Positions 1-7,800 of a stretch of 35,250 nt of DNA are shown here, piece after piece. A model generated the notes under the pieces. The model searched no databases and had not been told where the DNA came from. It saw only the letters and a program-made list of their open reading frames with translations. Position 1 is the first letter of the stretch. Each line of letters opens with the position of its first letter. The DNA is from a virus, in the IMG/VR virus record IMGVR_UViG_3300044540_000022, positions 1 through 35,250 of that record; one strand, written 5' to 3'. The translations under genes were made by a program, and so were the position numbers.

Positions 1-2456
1 CATCGCTTGTCACCACCACCGACTCGATCGTGTTCAGCACACGGGCATGGAGGCAAAAGGGCGTTGACTCCGTTGCTGCACTCGCGAACACGAAGGCAAC
101 CGCCACGGGTACGACGAATTACCTCTCCAAGTTCACCGGGACATCCTCTTTGGGCAACTCCATCGTATACGCCACCACATCGGAGGTCGGCATCTCTACT
201 CCCTCTCCTACCCACCCTCTGGACGTAAACGGACGGGTTAGGGTGCGGACGATAGATAGCACCGCTACGGGCATGAACATGCTCTACGCTGACGTGGATG
301 GGGTGATCAAGAAGACCGCAGTTCCCGCAGGGGGAACGGTGACATCCGTTGCCACAGGATTCGGCCTATCGGGTGGAACGATTACGACCACAGGGACGCT
401 TGTAGCGGATACGAACTCAATGGCAACCCGCGCGAGAGTTCAGAAGGCGGTGGATTCACTAAACGTGAACATCGCAACAAAGGGGAGCGGAACGGTCACA
501 TCGGTTGCAGCAGGAACGGGCATGTCGTTCACAACCATCACCAGCACAGGGTCGGTCGCAGCGGACACGACAGTTTTATCAACAAGGGCATGGAGGCAGA
601 AGGGTATTGATTCTGTAAACGCAAATGTCGCACTAAAGGTCAACATCTCCGACACGTCCACGATGCTCTCGCCCTATCTGCGAAAGGCAGACACCACATC
701 CATGCTCTCGCCTTATGTACGAACGGCTGGATTCGGATTGACCAAAGGCACACAAACGCTTTCCGTGGACTCCGTGACAATGGCAACGAGGGCGAGGGTG
801 CAGAAAGGCATTGATTCGGTGGCTGGATTGAGCAGGGTGACGGGGAGTGGAACTACGAACTACCTACCTAAATGGACAGGCAGCACGGCACTCGGTAACA
901 GCCTTGTCTTCGACAATGGAACGAATGTGCTTGTCAATACAACAACAGCGGTGAGTGGATACACTTTCCAGGTGGCGGGAAATTTGTACAACACCACAGG
1001 GGCGGTGCTTGCTGCAACGAGTGGGAATGTTGGGATAGGTACGACCTCAGCAAGTTTCAATTTGGATATATTTGCATCACTACCACAAATGCGCCTTCAT
1101 TCAACATCAGGCACGGATGGATGTTTTTATCGTGCTCAAAATTCTGGCGGCACACTTTTTGTAGGATTAGATAATTCAACCGGATCTTCTCTTTCAACAA
1201 GTGCGCCTTATTCTGCCAACATATACCATTCAGGTGCATATCCTATCATATTTCATACAAACTCAATACAGCGCATGCGCATCACTTCCGCTGGTGATGT
1301 GGGTATCGGCACTAGTTCGCCCTCCGAACGCCTCCATGTCAACGGTCGCGCCCGCATCGCCACCATCGACTCCTCCGCATCCCCCATCAACATGTTGTGG
1401 GCCGATGTACATGGGGTGGTGAGGAAAGCACCCGTTGCGAGCGGTGGTATCACAGGTACAGGAATTAGCGGCTATATTCCTAAATGGACGGCAAGTGGAA
1501 CACAGGACACATCGCAAATAATACAGGTAAACGGAAATATCGGTATAGGAACTGCTACACCTGGCTCGAATAAATTGAGCGTAAATGGCGCGACCTTGTT
1601 GAATGGAAACGTACTTCTGAATGCTACAAGCGGTTTCGGATTCTATGCTCAACAACCATTGAACGAACTTGGTTTCATCATGGTATCAAGGAGAGACCCG
1701 CTTGGGGCTGACACCATACTTGCAGGACTCGGATTTGGGACGAATACATATCAATCACCCGCCCGGATACAAGCCATGTCATCGCAATCATGGACGGGTG
1801 GAGATAGGGGAACATATCTTTCATTCAGAACTACGCCAAACGACTCTACATTGAACAGGGAGGGCATGAGGCTTGAACATAACGGAAGGGTAGTTATGCA
1901 ATTTGATGCACAAATTAAATCCATCGACTCCACCTCCACCGCGATCAACATGCTCTATGCAGATGCGAACGGCGTGATAAAGAAGACCGCCGTACCTGCA
2001 TCCTCCGTAACCATGTCCACCGACAACATGACCGCTGCAAGCGGATGGACGATAGCATACGACAAGACCCAAGCCTATCCCGTCAACGATGTCAACAAGA
2101 CGGTGGACGGTTCCATAGCGACCGTGACCATTAACACCGCTGCGTACCGCACCACCGCCACCTTCAACACCGACCAATGGGTGCATGTGGCTACCGTGCC
2201 GTCCGGTTTCAGACCAAACTCGGATGTGTATTTCTCATTGCCAAATACGGTGGCTGGCGCATCGTTCCGTAGCACGTCATCGGTGGGGTTCACATCCTAC
2301 AACTTTTATCAGGAGGAGACCGCCATCCGGGTGCTGCCCAGCGGAAACGTGGAGGTCTTTGTCGGTCTGGTATCGAACTCCGCTGACCTGTCCGGGGCTA
2401 ACTACGTCATCATGCCGATAGCGGTAACTTACAACATTGAAACTTATCCTAACTAA
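1..2456 (+). CDS. Tail fibre / receptor-binding protein, C-terminal part (5' end outside window)
   Basis: The frame is open from base 3, so the gene has no start here; the N-terminal part very likely lies at 34837-35250. The protein is built of repeats. STRAWRQKG-IDSV occurs near 48 and 583, MATRARVQK-DS near 420 and 780, and TSVAAGTGM-like strings near 345 and 495. Modules of the form YLPKWTGS-LGNS lie near 118, 860 and 1475. Three copies of an IDST...NMLYADV-GVIKKTAVPA unit lie near 250, 1365 and 1920. VGIGTTSPSERLHVNG-type strings are typical of Bacteroidota fibre proteins. The last 145 residues or so are non-repetitive and probably form the receptor-binding tip. The stretches at about 1040-1260 and 1480-1880 are visibly richer in A+T than the rest, which suggests exchanged modules. 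The role is adsorption to the host surface. The family is clear; the exact receptor is unknown. Confidence 0.85.
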   Translation, partial: SLVTTTDSIVFSTRAWRQKGVDSVAALANTKATATGTTNYLSKFTGTSSLGNSIVYATTSEVGISTPSPTHPLDVNGRVRVRTIDSTATGMNMLYADVDGVIKKTAVPAGGTVTSVATGFGLSGGTITTTGTLVADTNSMATRARVQKAVDSLNVNIATKGSGTVTSVAAGTGMSFTTITSTGSVAADTTVLSTRAWRQKGIDSVNANVALKVNISDTSTMLSPYLRKADTTSMLSPYVRTAGFGLTKGTQTLSVDSVTMATRARVQKGIDSVAGLSRVTGSGTTNYLPKWTGSTALGNSLVFDNGTNVLVNTTTAVSGYTFQVAGNLYNTTGAVLAATSGNVGIGTTSASFNLDIFASLPQMRLHSTSGTDGCFYRAQNSGGTLFVGLDNSTGSSLSTSAPYSANIYHSGAYPIIFHTNSIQRMRITSAGDVGIGTSSPSERLHVNGRARIATIDSSASPINMLWADVHGVVRKAPVASGGITGTGISGYIPKWTASGTQDTSQIIQVNGNIGIGTATPGSNKLSVNGATLLNGNVLLNATSGFGFYAQQPLNELGFIMVSRRDPLGADTILAGLGFGTNTYQSPARIQAMSSQSWTGGDRGTYLSFRTTPNDSTLNREGMRLEHNGRVVMQFDAQIKSIDSTSTAINMLYADANGVIKKTAVPASSVTMSTDNMTAASGWTIAYDKTQAYPVNDVNKTVDGSIATVTINTAAYRTTATFNTDQWVHVATVPSGFRPNSDVYFSLPNTVAGASFRSTSSVGFTSYNFYQEETAIRVLPSGNVEVFVGLVSNSADLSGANYVIMPIAVTYNIETYPN

Positions 2457-2458
2457 CT

Positions 2459-2674
2459 ATGGAAATGTGGGTTTTGACCATCATAGTCCAATCGGTAGGC
2501 TTCGGTGTCGGGCTGTTCAAGCTGTGGTCGGACCTCCAAGTGAAGATGCGGGAGCTTGACATCCGGCTCAAGGCCGTAGAGAAGCAGGACGACGAAATCT
2601 ACGCAAAGTTGGACAAGATCATGGACAAGCTGACTGTCATCGAGATAGGTCTGAACAACAAGGTCGACAGATGA
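2459..2674 (+). CDS. Small membrane protein with coiled-coil tail, BhlA/holin-like topology
   Basis: This 71-residue protein has one N-terminal hydrophobic segment (about residues 4-23) followed by a charged, heptad-like helix (about 27-65). That layout matches small BhlA/UviB-type holin or lysis-accessory proteins, although no residue-level family signature is visible. It sits three bases after the fibre gene and overlaps the next start by ATGA at 2671-2674. It opens the block that ends with the endolysin, so a role in membrane permeabilisation is plausible. It could also be a minor tail-associated protein. Function is inferred from topology and position only. Confidence 0.6.
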   Translation: MEMWVLTIIVQSVGFGVGLFKLWSDLQVKMRELDIRLKAVEKQDDEIYAKLDKIMDKLTVIEIGLNNKVDR

Positions 2675-3132
2675 TAATCCGTAAAGGCACACACTCTCCG
2701 CTCCGCTTTCCCTGCATGACGGGGTCGACGGAGCTGGTGCATAAAGTCACGTTCACCGAATCATGCAGGTACGACATCGGGCCGGAACAGGCGGACGTTA
2801 ACAAGCTCTTCGGAATCGGATACCTACCGCACCACCACCGCAACTCCGTCCGGTTCGGCTGGCGCTACGTTCACGCCGGTGGCATGGTCGAGATCCTGGC
2901 GTATTGGTACCGTAACGGCGAACGGTACATGAATCCGATGGCGCTTGTGTCGATCGGGACGCCTCACGTCTACGTGATGCGCCGACATGAAAACATGCAC
3001 CAGCTCTACCTCGACAAGACGCTGATGGAAATACCTGTACTATCGCATAGATACGGCTTCCTGCTTGGTCCGTACTTCGGAGGCAACATGACAGCGCCGC
3101 ACGATATAGAGATCAAATTTGCGCCCCTATGA
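2671..3132 (+). CDS. Conserved phage protein of unknown function
   Basis: The 153-residue product has the pattern HHHRNSVRFGWRY, then EILAYWYRNGERY, then a C-terminal LLGPYFGGNMTAPHDIEI. I recall this combination from a family of uncharacterised proteins in Bacteroidota and their phages, with alternating beta-strand character that suggests a jelly-roll-like sandwich. There is no signal peptide or membrane segment. It is coupled by ATGA overlaps to both neighbours (2671 and 3129), inside the fibre-to-lysis operon. It might be a virion decoration or a carbohydrate-binding protein, but nothing in the sequence proves this. Confidence 0.75.
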   Translation: MIIRKGTHSPLRFPCMTGSTELVHKVTFTESCRYDIGPEQADVNKLFGIGYLPHHHRNSVRFGWRYVHAGGMVEILAYWYRNGERYMNPMALVSIGTPHVYVMRRHENMHQLYLDKTLMEIPVLSHRYGFLLGPYFGGNMTAPHDIEIKFAPL

Positions 3133-3590
3133 GGCCTCTGCTGGCATTCCTGGCGCTGCTGCTTATATCCTCCTGCGACCCGGTCAAGCGTGTCATGGGC
3201 GACCCGAAAAAGAAGGCAAGGGCGCGGTCGCAATTTCTGGACGAAGGGATATGCCGGCCGGACACCTTTCTGCTGGTAATTACCGACACGCTGGAGACCA
3301 CCGACACCGTCGAGCATCTCTACCTATCCACCGACACCATCCACTCGAAGGACACCGTCTACATCGTCCGGACAAGGTGGCGGGACATCCTGAAGACAAT
3401 CACCATCCGGGACACCATCGTGCGACAGATCGAGGACACCCGCCGGCTCGATGACATGCGGATGCGGTTCGAGAGCCTCGAGGCCACCTTGGACGCCTGC
3501 GTGGAGGACAAGCGCCGGAACTTCTGGTGGCTGTTGGCCTTCGGGGTAATCATCGGTGCATTGGTGGCGTTCATAATCAAACGAGCATGA
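3129..3590 (+). CDS. Candidate unimolecular spanin (lipoprotein with C-terminal membrane anchor)
   Basis: The protein of 153 residues starts with a lipoprotein signal (LLALLLISSC-like, lipobox L-I-S-S-C with the lipidated Cys near residue 16). It ends with a hydrophobic segment of about 19 residues (WWLLAFGVIIGALVAFII) and a short basic tail. Between them lies a charged region rich in DT and RDT strings with a helical, coiled-coil-prone part near residues 95-130. One polypeptide with an outer-membrane lipid anchor and an inner-membrane helix is the hallmark of u-spanins such as T1 gp11, which fuse the two membranes in the last lysis step. Its place two genes before the endolysin supports this. 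The call comes from topology; sequence homology to known spanins was not tested. Confidence 0.65.
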   Translation: MRPLLAFLALLLISSCDPVKRVMGDPKKKARARSQFLDEGICRPDTFLLVITDTLETTDTVEHLYLSTDTIHSKDTVYIVRTRWRDILKTITIRDTIVRQIEDTRRLDDMRMRFESLEATLDACVEDKRRNFWWLLAFGVIIGALVAFIIKRA

Positions 3591-4579
3591 AGGGAGTCAA
3601 TTACGGCAAGTCGGACCTGGCAAGGGACTACCGGAAGAAGTACGGCGGGGAAATGCCGACGCTGAAGCTCGCCCGGATCCTGTACCGCGACCACCCGGCC
3701 ATGTATCGTAACCTGGAGGACGCCCGGCACGTCCTCCGCTACATCGAAGGGAAAGATGGAGACTGGAAACGCAAAAAAGCGAAGATGGAGAAAACGCCTG
3801 ATCGACCACGTAACCCGTACAGCTTACCGGACAGCGATGAGACAAGATATGAACCGTATCGCATCGAAGCGAAGCGGGTTCTTATCCTATCGGACATTCA
3901 CATTCCTTACCACTCCGTTGATGCGCTTACTGCGTGCCTGGATTTCGCGAAGGGTGAAAAGCCGGATGCGGTTGTACTGAACGGCGACACCATCGACTTC
4001 TTCCAACTGTCCCGGTTCACAAAGGATCCGGCAAAGCGGTCGTTCGCCGGTGAGCTGACGGCCTTCCGGCAGTTCTTCCAGGCACTTCGCCAGGTGTTCC
4101 CGGAGGCGGCCATTTACTTCAAGCTGGGCAACCATGAGGAGCGCTACCAGCATTTCCTTTGGATGAAGGCCGGGGAGCTGGATGGCGTCGATGAATTCCG
4201 TCTGGACGAAATCATCAAGGCCAGGGCCGAGGGTATAAATGTCGTGGGAGAAAAGCGCATCATAAAGCTGGGAGACCTAAACGTAATCCACGGCCATGAG
4301 TTCGGTCAGTCGATATTCTCGCCGGTGAACATCGCTCGCGGCCTTTTCCTTCGCGGCAAGGTGAGCGCCCTTCAGGGCCATCACCACATGACCTCCGAAC
4401 ACACGGAGACCGATATGAACCGCAACATTACGACCACATTCAGCGTCGGGTGTCTGTGCGAGCTTTTCCCGTCCTACCTCCCCATAAACCGCTGGAACCA
4501 CGGTTTTGCGATTTGCGACGTGGACGGCGACAAGTTCCATGTCCGTAACTATCGCATCCATAAAGGCGAGGTCCTATGA
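3587..4579 (+). CDS. Calcineurin-like metallophosphoesterase
   Basis: The 330-residue enzyme carries all expected metal-binding motifs in order: LSDIH (101-105), NGDTID (132-137), GNHEER (181-186), HGH (235-237) and GHHH (264-267). These bind two metal ions in the metallophosphoesterase superfamily. An N-terminal extension of about 90 residues contains a helical part (LARDYRKKYG...KLARILYRDHPAMY) often seen before this domain in phage versions, perhaps a DNA-binding helix-turn-helix. The start at 3587 is chosen because ATGA overlaps the upstream stop; an earlier in-frame start at 3527 would run inside the spanin-like gene. The substrate (nucleic acid, nucleotide or phosphoprotein) cannot be told. 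Its position inside the lysis block is odd. Confidence 0.88.
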   Translation: MKGVNYGKSDLARDYRKKYGGEMPTLKLARILYRDHPAMYRNLEDARHVLRYIEGKDGDWKRKKAKMEKTPDRPRNPYSLPDSDETRYEPYRIEAKRVLILSDIHIPYHSVDALTACLDFAKGEKPDAVVLNGDTIDFFQLSRFTKDPAKRSFAGELTAFRQFFQALRQVFPEAAIYFKLGNHEERYQHFLWMKAGELDGVDEFRLDEIIKARAEGINVVGEKRIIKLGDLNVIHGHEFGQSIFSPVNIARGLFLRGKVSALQGHHHMTSEHTETDMNRNITTTFSVGCLCELFPSYLPINRWNHGFAICDVDGDKFHVRNYRIHKGEVL

Positions 4580-4791
4580 GCGAAACGACGGACATCATCA
4601 TCGAAGAGCCGGAGCCGGAGGACGGGTTCAGTCTCCTGGACATCATCGACAATCAGATGTTTGTCATCGCCAACATCGTCGACCTTGACACGTCGGCCTA
4701 CGAGAAGATGGAGGAAGACCGCATAAAGGCGCTATCTTTGGCCTTCCGGGTCATACAGAAGATCCAGGTGAAACTCCTAAAAACGATATGA
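4576..4791 (+). CDS. Small acidic protein, unknown function
   Basis: A 71-residue protein with a very acidic N-terminus (IIIEEPEPEDG) and a helical C-terminal half (YEKMEEDRIKALSLAFRVIQKIQVKLL). It has no membrane segment. It overlaps both neighbours by ATGA (4576-4579 and 4788-4791), so it is almost surely translated as part of this operon. I do not recognise a family. Its place directly before the endolysin could suggest an accessory or antiholin-like soluble role, but that is speculation. Confidence 0.7.
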   Translation: MSETTDIIIEEPEPEDGFSLLDIIDNQMFVIANIVDLDTSAYEKMEEDRIKALSLAFRVIQKIQVKLLKTI

Positions 4792-5264
4792 CACAGGCAC
4801 AGCTCATCGCACGGTTCGGCAACCCTATGACCAACAGGGCGGCCTTCGAGCGTAAATACATGGTACTGGTCGATACGGCCGGGTTCGCGTCCATCAATCC
4901 GAACATCCCGCGCAGGATGTACATGAACCACCTGCTCAAGGAACCGCTCCTGACCGTCCTCGAGCAGCTGGCCCGTAAGAAACTCATCGCCGAGATCAAG
5001 ACCTGGGACGGCCTGTTTAACGTCCGCTACCAGCGTGGAAGCCGGACGAAGCTCTCCCGGCATAGCTGGGGGTTGGCCATCGACATGAACGCCGCGTGGA
5101 ACCCGCTCGTAAAGGTCACGCCGGCAACCAGGGCCGCCCTGCGGAAGAAGCACGTCCAATGGACGGAGCCGTTTCTGAAGGTGTGGCGAGACAACGGCTT
5201 CGAGTGCGGGGCCGACTGGAAGGATCGCCTCGATGGCATGCATTTTGAACTGATATTGACATAA
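4788..5264 (+). CDS. Endolysin, M15 (VanY/Ply500-like) peptidase
   Basis: The 158-residue protein contains the M15 zinc-peptidase signature: S-x-H-S-W-G-L-A-I-D with His92 and Asp99, and a C-terminal D-G-M-H-F-E with Asp149 and His152. These would be the metal ligands and catalytic residue. Such enzymes cut peptide bonds in peptidoglycan stem peptides or cross-links. There is no signal peptide and no separate cell-wall-binding domain, so release would need a holin. It is the last gene of its operon; a strong terminator follows at 5305. Length fits single-domain phage M15 endolysins. Confidence 0.88.
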   Translation: MTQAQLIARFGNPMTNRAAFERKYMVLVDTAGFASINPNIPRRMYMNHLLKEPLLTVLEQLARKKLIAEIKTWDGLFNVRYQRGSRTKLSRHSWGLAIDMNAAWNPLVKVTPATRAALRKKHVQWTEPFLKVWRDNGFECGADWKDRLDGMHFELILT

Positions 5265-5304
5265 CTTCGTTTCTCTCACTTCTTCGTAATCATGTGTGTG
5301 TACG

Positions 5305-5336
5305 GCCCTGGGTTTCCACCCGGGGCATTTTTTTTT
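5305..5336 (+). terminator. Rho-independent terminator, TTTCCA loop
   Basis: An 8-bp stem (5305-5312 with 5319-5326), containing one U-G pair, encloses the loop TTTCCA and is followed by nine T (5328-5336). It closes the late/lysis operon. It is one of five hairpins in the window with this loop type. Confidence 0.88.
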
Positions 5337-5355
5337 GGAAAAACCTTCAAATAAA

Positions 5356-5388
5356 TTTGGAAGTTTGTTCTAATTTTGTGTAGTTTTG
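5356..5388 (+). promoter_or_regulatory. Bacteroidota-type promoter (start of early region)
   Basis: TTTG at 5356-5359 is followed, after 21 bases, by TAGTTTTG at 5381-5388. This fits the known Bacteroidota consensus TTTG-N(19-21)-TAnnTTTG. A second possible -7 box (TAATTTTG) lies at 5371. It stands directly after the terminator and before a CA-rich leader leading to the gene at 5412. Its left half (TTTGGAAGT) is repeated in the promoter at 16799. Confidence 0.8.
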
Positions 5389-5411
5389 TGTACACACAAC
5401 AAAAGACACAC

Positions 5412-5576
5412 ATGAAAACGATCTACCGACTCATCCGCAGACACAGCGGCGACACCGTCCGCGAGTTCCCGACCCTCGCCGAAGCCAGGCGATACAAGCG
5501 TGCCACCGAAGAGTCCGACAACAATCTCGGCATCTACCGCCGCGGGTATTACCTCATAGTCAAAATCGCGGCATGA
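5412..5576 (+). CDS. Small basic protein, unknown function
   Basis: A protein of 54 residues (MKTIYRLIRR...), rich in Arg and Tyr, with the strand/helix pattern of a small alpha/beta fold; LAEARRYKRATEE looks helical. The start at 5412 is preferred because it follows the ACACAC leader and promoter; an in-frame ATG at 5376 lies inside the promoter. It overlaps the next gene by ATGA. As the first gene after the early promoter, it is a candidate host-takeover protein. No family recognised. Confidence 0.72.
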   Translation: MKTIYRLIRRHSGDTVREFPTLAEARRYKRATEESDNNLGIYRRGYYLIVKIAA

Positions 5577-5755
5577 ACATCTACCACGTCACCATCGACC
5601 GCCGCGTAAAGCCGAAGGATGAACCCGATAAAGACTGGGTCACTACATTCCAGATCGCGTGCCGCTCCCTGCTCGACGCCCGTAAGAAGGCATCTCTCCG
5701 CGTACGAACTTCATATCCTCAATATTACATCATCGAAGTAAAACGTCATTGGTAA
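5573..5755 (+). CDS. Small protein, unknown function
   Basis: A 60-residue protein (MNIYHVTIDRRV...IIEVKRHW). Its layout resembles the preceding gene: a strand at each end and a central basic helix (LLDARKKASLRVR). The two may be distant duplicates. Starts by ATGA overlap at 5573 and ends in TAATG shared with the next gene. Function unknown. Confidence 0.7.
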   Translation: MNIYHVTIDRRVKPKDEPDKDWVTTFQIACRSLLDARKKASLRVRTSYPQYYIIEVKRHW

Positions 5756-5955
5756 TGGACATCCCCAAGCAATTATGGAACAAGTGGACGAACCTGTACA
5801 GCCGCGGCGACGCCGACAAGATCGCGGAGCTGGCCGACGTCCATCCGAACACGGTACTCAACGCCATCCGGAACGGCCGCTGTCGCACAGATCTTATGGA
5901 GGTAATTGGAAAGTTTTTCCAGGCCAAAGAAAAAACGCTAAACGAAATATCATGA
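5755..5955 (+). CDS. Helix-turn-helix DNA-binding protein
   Basis: The 66-residue protein has a helix-turn-helix core: DADKIAELADVHPNTVLNAI, then NGRC and a further helix EVIGKFFQAKEK. This matches small XRE-like phage regulators in Bacteroidota. The ATG at 5755 (TAATG overlap with the upstream stop) is chosen over a TTG at 5749. It lies third in the early operon, which suits a transcription switch. DNA binding is inferred from the fold pattern. Confidence 0.75.
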   Translation: MDIPKQLWNKWTNLYSRGDADKIAELADVHPNTVLNAIRNGRCRTDLMEVIGKFFQAKEKTLNEIS

Positions 5956-6023
5956 AAGACTCTACCGCCGTTATTCTGATTGTAGTAATTTGCCTGCTCA
6001 TTTGTCTGGCCGACAATTTCTGA
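5952..6023 (+). CDS. Tiny membrane protein (23 residues)
   Basis: ATG at 5952 overlaps the upstream stop by ATGA. The reading frame gives one hydrophobic helix (about AVILIVVICLLICLA) with a short DNF tail, stopping at 6021-6023. Coupled translation and the clean membrane segment support a real gene despite the small size. Function unknown. Confidence 0.55.
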   Translation: MKDSTAVILIVVICLLICLADNF

Positions 6024-6042
6024 CACACACATCCACACACAC

Positions 6043-6726
6043 ATGACACTCATCCAACACGAAAGCGCCATAACGACGGCGCTCATCCTACAGGGTGACC
6101 TCGCCGCCCTCCACCCTAACGACAAGGTCACCTATTACAAGGGTTACTGCGAGCGCCTCGGACTCGACCCCTACACGAAGCCCTTCGACATCCTACGTCT
6201 CAACGGGAAGGAGATCCTGTACCTTACACGTTCCGGCGCCCAGCAGCTCAACATGCTGCACAAGGTGAGCCATCAGATTACCTCCCGCCGGGTCATCGAT
6301 GACGCCGGCATCTATGAGGTCACTTGCCGGGCCACGCTCCCGGACGGACGTCACACGGAATCCATCGGCTCGGCATTCGTCGGCGGTCTCAAAGGCGAGG
6401 CCTACTGCAACGCGATGATGAAAGCCGAAACTAAGGCGAAGCGCAGGTCGACGCTCGACCTCATCGGTCTGGGGATCCTGTCGGAAGAAGAAACGACCGC
6501 CATCCCTGGCGCCCAGCAGGTCGAGGTCATCCTTGACCCGGAGCCGGTCGATGAGGAAAACGCACCCAAGCAATCCCTCCCGGACTTCATCATCGACCAG
6601 GTCGCCGGGTGCGACACCCTCGCACAGCTCAACAGCCTTTACCGATCCTACCAGCAGGACGTCGAGCGCCTCGGGCTGAGGCAATTCTTCACCGTCCGTA
6701 AATCGCAGATCAATGATTCCAACTGA
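6043..6726 (+). CDS. Phage recombination-type protein (candidate single-strand annealing)
   Basis: This 227-residue protein contains the patterns YCERLGLDPYTKPFDILRLN, LYLTRSGAQQLN, and GLKGEAYCNAMMKAETKAKRR followed by LDLIGLGILSEEE. I recall this layout from a widespread phage family that sits beside recombination and SSB genes and is often linked to RecT/Rad52-like annealing proteins. That link is from memory and not proved here. The C-terminal 70 residues are variable. It starts after a double CA-repeat leader (6023-6042). It would act in recombination or replication of phage DNA, together with the SSB-like protein at 7769. Confidence 0.65.
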   Translation: MTLIQHESAITTALILQGDLAALHPNDKVTYYKGYCERLGLDPYTKPFDILRLNGKEILYLTRSGAQQLNMLHKVSHQITSRRVIDDAGIYEVTCRATLPDGRHTESIGSAFVGGLKGEAYCNAMMKAETKAKRRSTLDLIGLGILSEEETTAIPGAQQVEVILDPEPVDEENAPKQSLPDFIIDQVAGCDTLAQLNSLYRSYQQDVERLGLRQFFTVRKSQINDSN

Positions 6727-6826
6727 ATACGGCATCGCTCTGTTCTGCGCCGGATACATCGTCGGCATGCTGACCGACTTCATCATCGACTTCTTCGAGC
6801 GCAGGGACCCGTCTAAACGCCGCTAA
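6713..6826 (+). CDS. Small membrane protein (37 residues)
   Basis: ATG at 6713 overlaps the end of the previous gene by 14 bases. The frame encodes one hydrophobic segment (GIALFCAGYIVGMLTDFIIDFF) and a basic tail ending RRDPSKRR. The basic C-terminus suggests the tail stays in the cytoplasm. It is too short for standard gene calling but is well placed. Function unknown. Confidence 0.5.
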   Translation: MIPTEYGIALFCAGYIVGMLTDFIIDFFERRDPSKRR

Positions 6827-6835
6827 ACCCACCGC

Positions 6836-6955
6836 ATGGAAATCTATTACAAGGCATTTTATTACGTCATGCTGGCGGCCTTCATCGGCTCCTGCATCTA
6901 CCTGTACATCGACGCCGTACAATATTCCCAAACCAATAAAAACGAAGACAAGTGA
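6836..6955 (+). CDS. Small membrane protein (39 residues)
   Basis: ATG at 6836 leads to a 39-residue product with one membrane helix (about YVMLAAFIGSCIYLYI) and a polar tail. The stop at 6953-6955 overlaps the GTG start of the next gene by GTGA, which supports coupled translation. Together with the 23- and 37-residue genes it forms a cluster of single-helix proteins around the recombination gene. Confidence 0.55.
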   Translation: MEIYYKAFYYVMLAAFIGSCIYLYIDAVQYSQTNKNEDK

Positions 6956-7386
6956 ACAGCATCACACACATCGACGATGTTAGGTTCGTAGACATCGCGC
7001 CGACTAAGTTCGGCATCGAACTCATGGCCGACGCCATCGCGGAAAACGTGAACTCCGGCAAGGTCGAAGCCCTCCCGCTCCAGGTCAAGATGAAGGCGGT
7101 CGAGGAACTGGTAAAGGCCGTGAACGAACGCGTCAAGCCCGTCGGCCTGGACGAACTGGCCAAGCATCCAAAGCATAAGGCCGAGGTATTGGGCGCAGCC
7201 ATCGCTATCGTCGACATCCCGAAATACGACTACTCCCACATCCCGGCCTGGTCGGAGCTGGACTCACAGATCCGTGAGCTGACGGAGCGTAAGAAGGCGA
7301 TTGAGGAGGATGAGAAAAAGTACCGCCGGGGCGAGCTTCCGGTCCTTTCGAATACCACGGCCATCAAAATCAACCTCGCAAAATGA
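6952..7386 (+). CDS. Conserved early phage protein with C-terminal coiled coil
   Basis: A 144-residue protein that uses a GTG start (6952) overlapping the upstream stop. The N-terminal half is mixed alpha/beta with several charged helices. The C-terminal part (WSELDSQIRELTERKKAIEEDEKKY) is a strong coiled-coil helix. Similar proteins lie next to recombination genes in other phages, sometimes of unknown role. It is coupled to the next gene by ATGA. No enzymatic motif is seen. Confidence 0.7.
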   Translation: MNSITHIDDVRFVDIAPTKFGIELMADAIAENVNSGKVEALPLQVKMKAVEELVKAVNERVKPVGLDELAKHPKHKAEVLGAAIAIVDIPKYDYSHIPAWSELDSQIRELTERKKAIEEDEKKYRRGELPVLSNTTAIKINLAK

Positions 7387-7595
7387 GCGCAAAGCACCAC
7401 AAGATTACGCCGGGTTTCACCTACATCGACCTGACCGGGGAGGCGCCGCCGGAGTTCCTCGAGTGCCAGGCGCTGCTCGAGAAAGCCACACCGGAGGCCG
7501 AAGAGCAGGCAAAGGCAACCCTCGCACAGTTCTTTGTCGAACTCCGTAAATGCTTCCAAAGCCATGAAGAAGACACCCCTCGAGATGGCGCTTGA
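7383..7595 (+). CDS. Small protein, unknown function
   Basis: A 70-residue protein (MSAKHHKITPGFTYIDLTGE...). The helical C-terminal half (EEQAKATLAQFFVELRKCF) follows a Pro-rich start. ATGA overlap with the previous gene. It overlaps the next gene by about 32 bases. Not recognised. Confidence 0.65.
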   Translation: MSAKHHKITPGFTYIDLTGEAPPEFLECQALLEKATPEAEEQAKATLAQFFVELRKCFQSHEEDTPRDGA

Positions 7596-7800
7596 TGCTA
7601 TGGCCAGGGACATTGACAAGCGGGTGGCAGGGCCGGTGAAGACCGCCCTTCAGCGCCAGCTCGACCTCGCCCACAGCTTCCTGGAGTTCGACCCGGAACA
7701 CGATCACGACGTCTACGTCGCCGGATTCAAAGATGGAATGAAGATTAACACAGATAAAACCGTAGCAGATGTCAGTAATTGCACTCAAGATCAACATTGA
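7564..7800 (+). CDS. Small helical protein, unknown function
   Basis: From the ATG at 7564 the product has 78 residues (MKKTPLEMALDAMARD...). It is mainly helical, with a YVAGFKDGMKI element. In-frame ATGs at 7585 and 7600 are alternatives that shorten the overlap with the preceding gene; a TTG at 7534 seems too early. It overlaps the SSB-like gene by 32 bases. No family recognised. Confidence 0.6.
   Translation: MKKTPLEMALDAMARDIDKRVAGPVKTALQRQLDLAHSFLEFDPEHDHDVYVAGFKDGMKINTDKTVADVSNCTQDQH

Noticed and set aside
420-820. Repeats in the fibre gene as a mobile element
   Set aside because: The repeats are whole coding modules in frame, with no inverted ends or transposase.
1263-1655. Open frame of 130 codons on the - strand
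   Set aside because: It lies inside the fibre gene, has no start signal or neighbour on that strand, and its product has the low-complexity look of a shadow frame.
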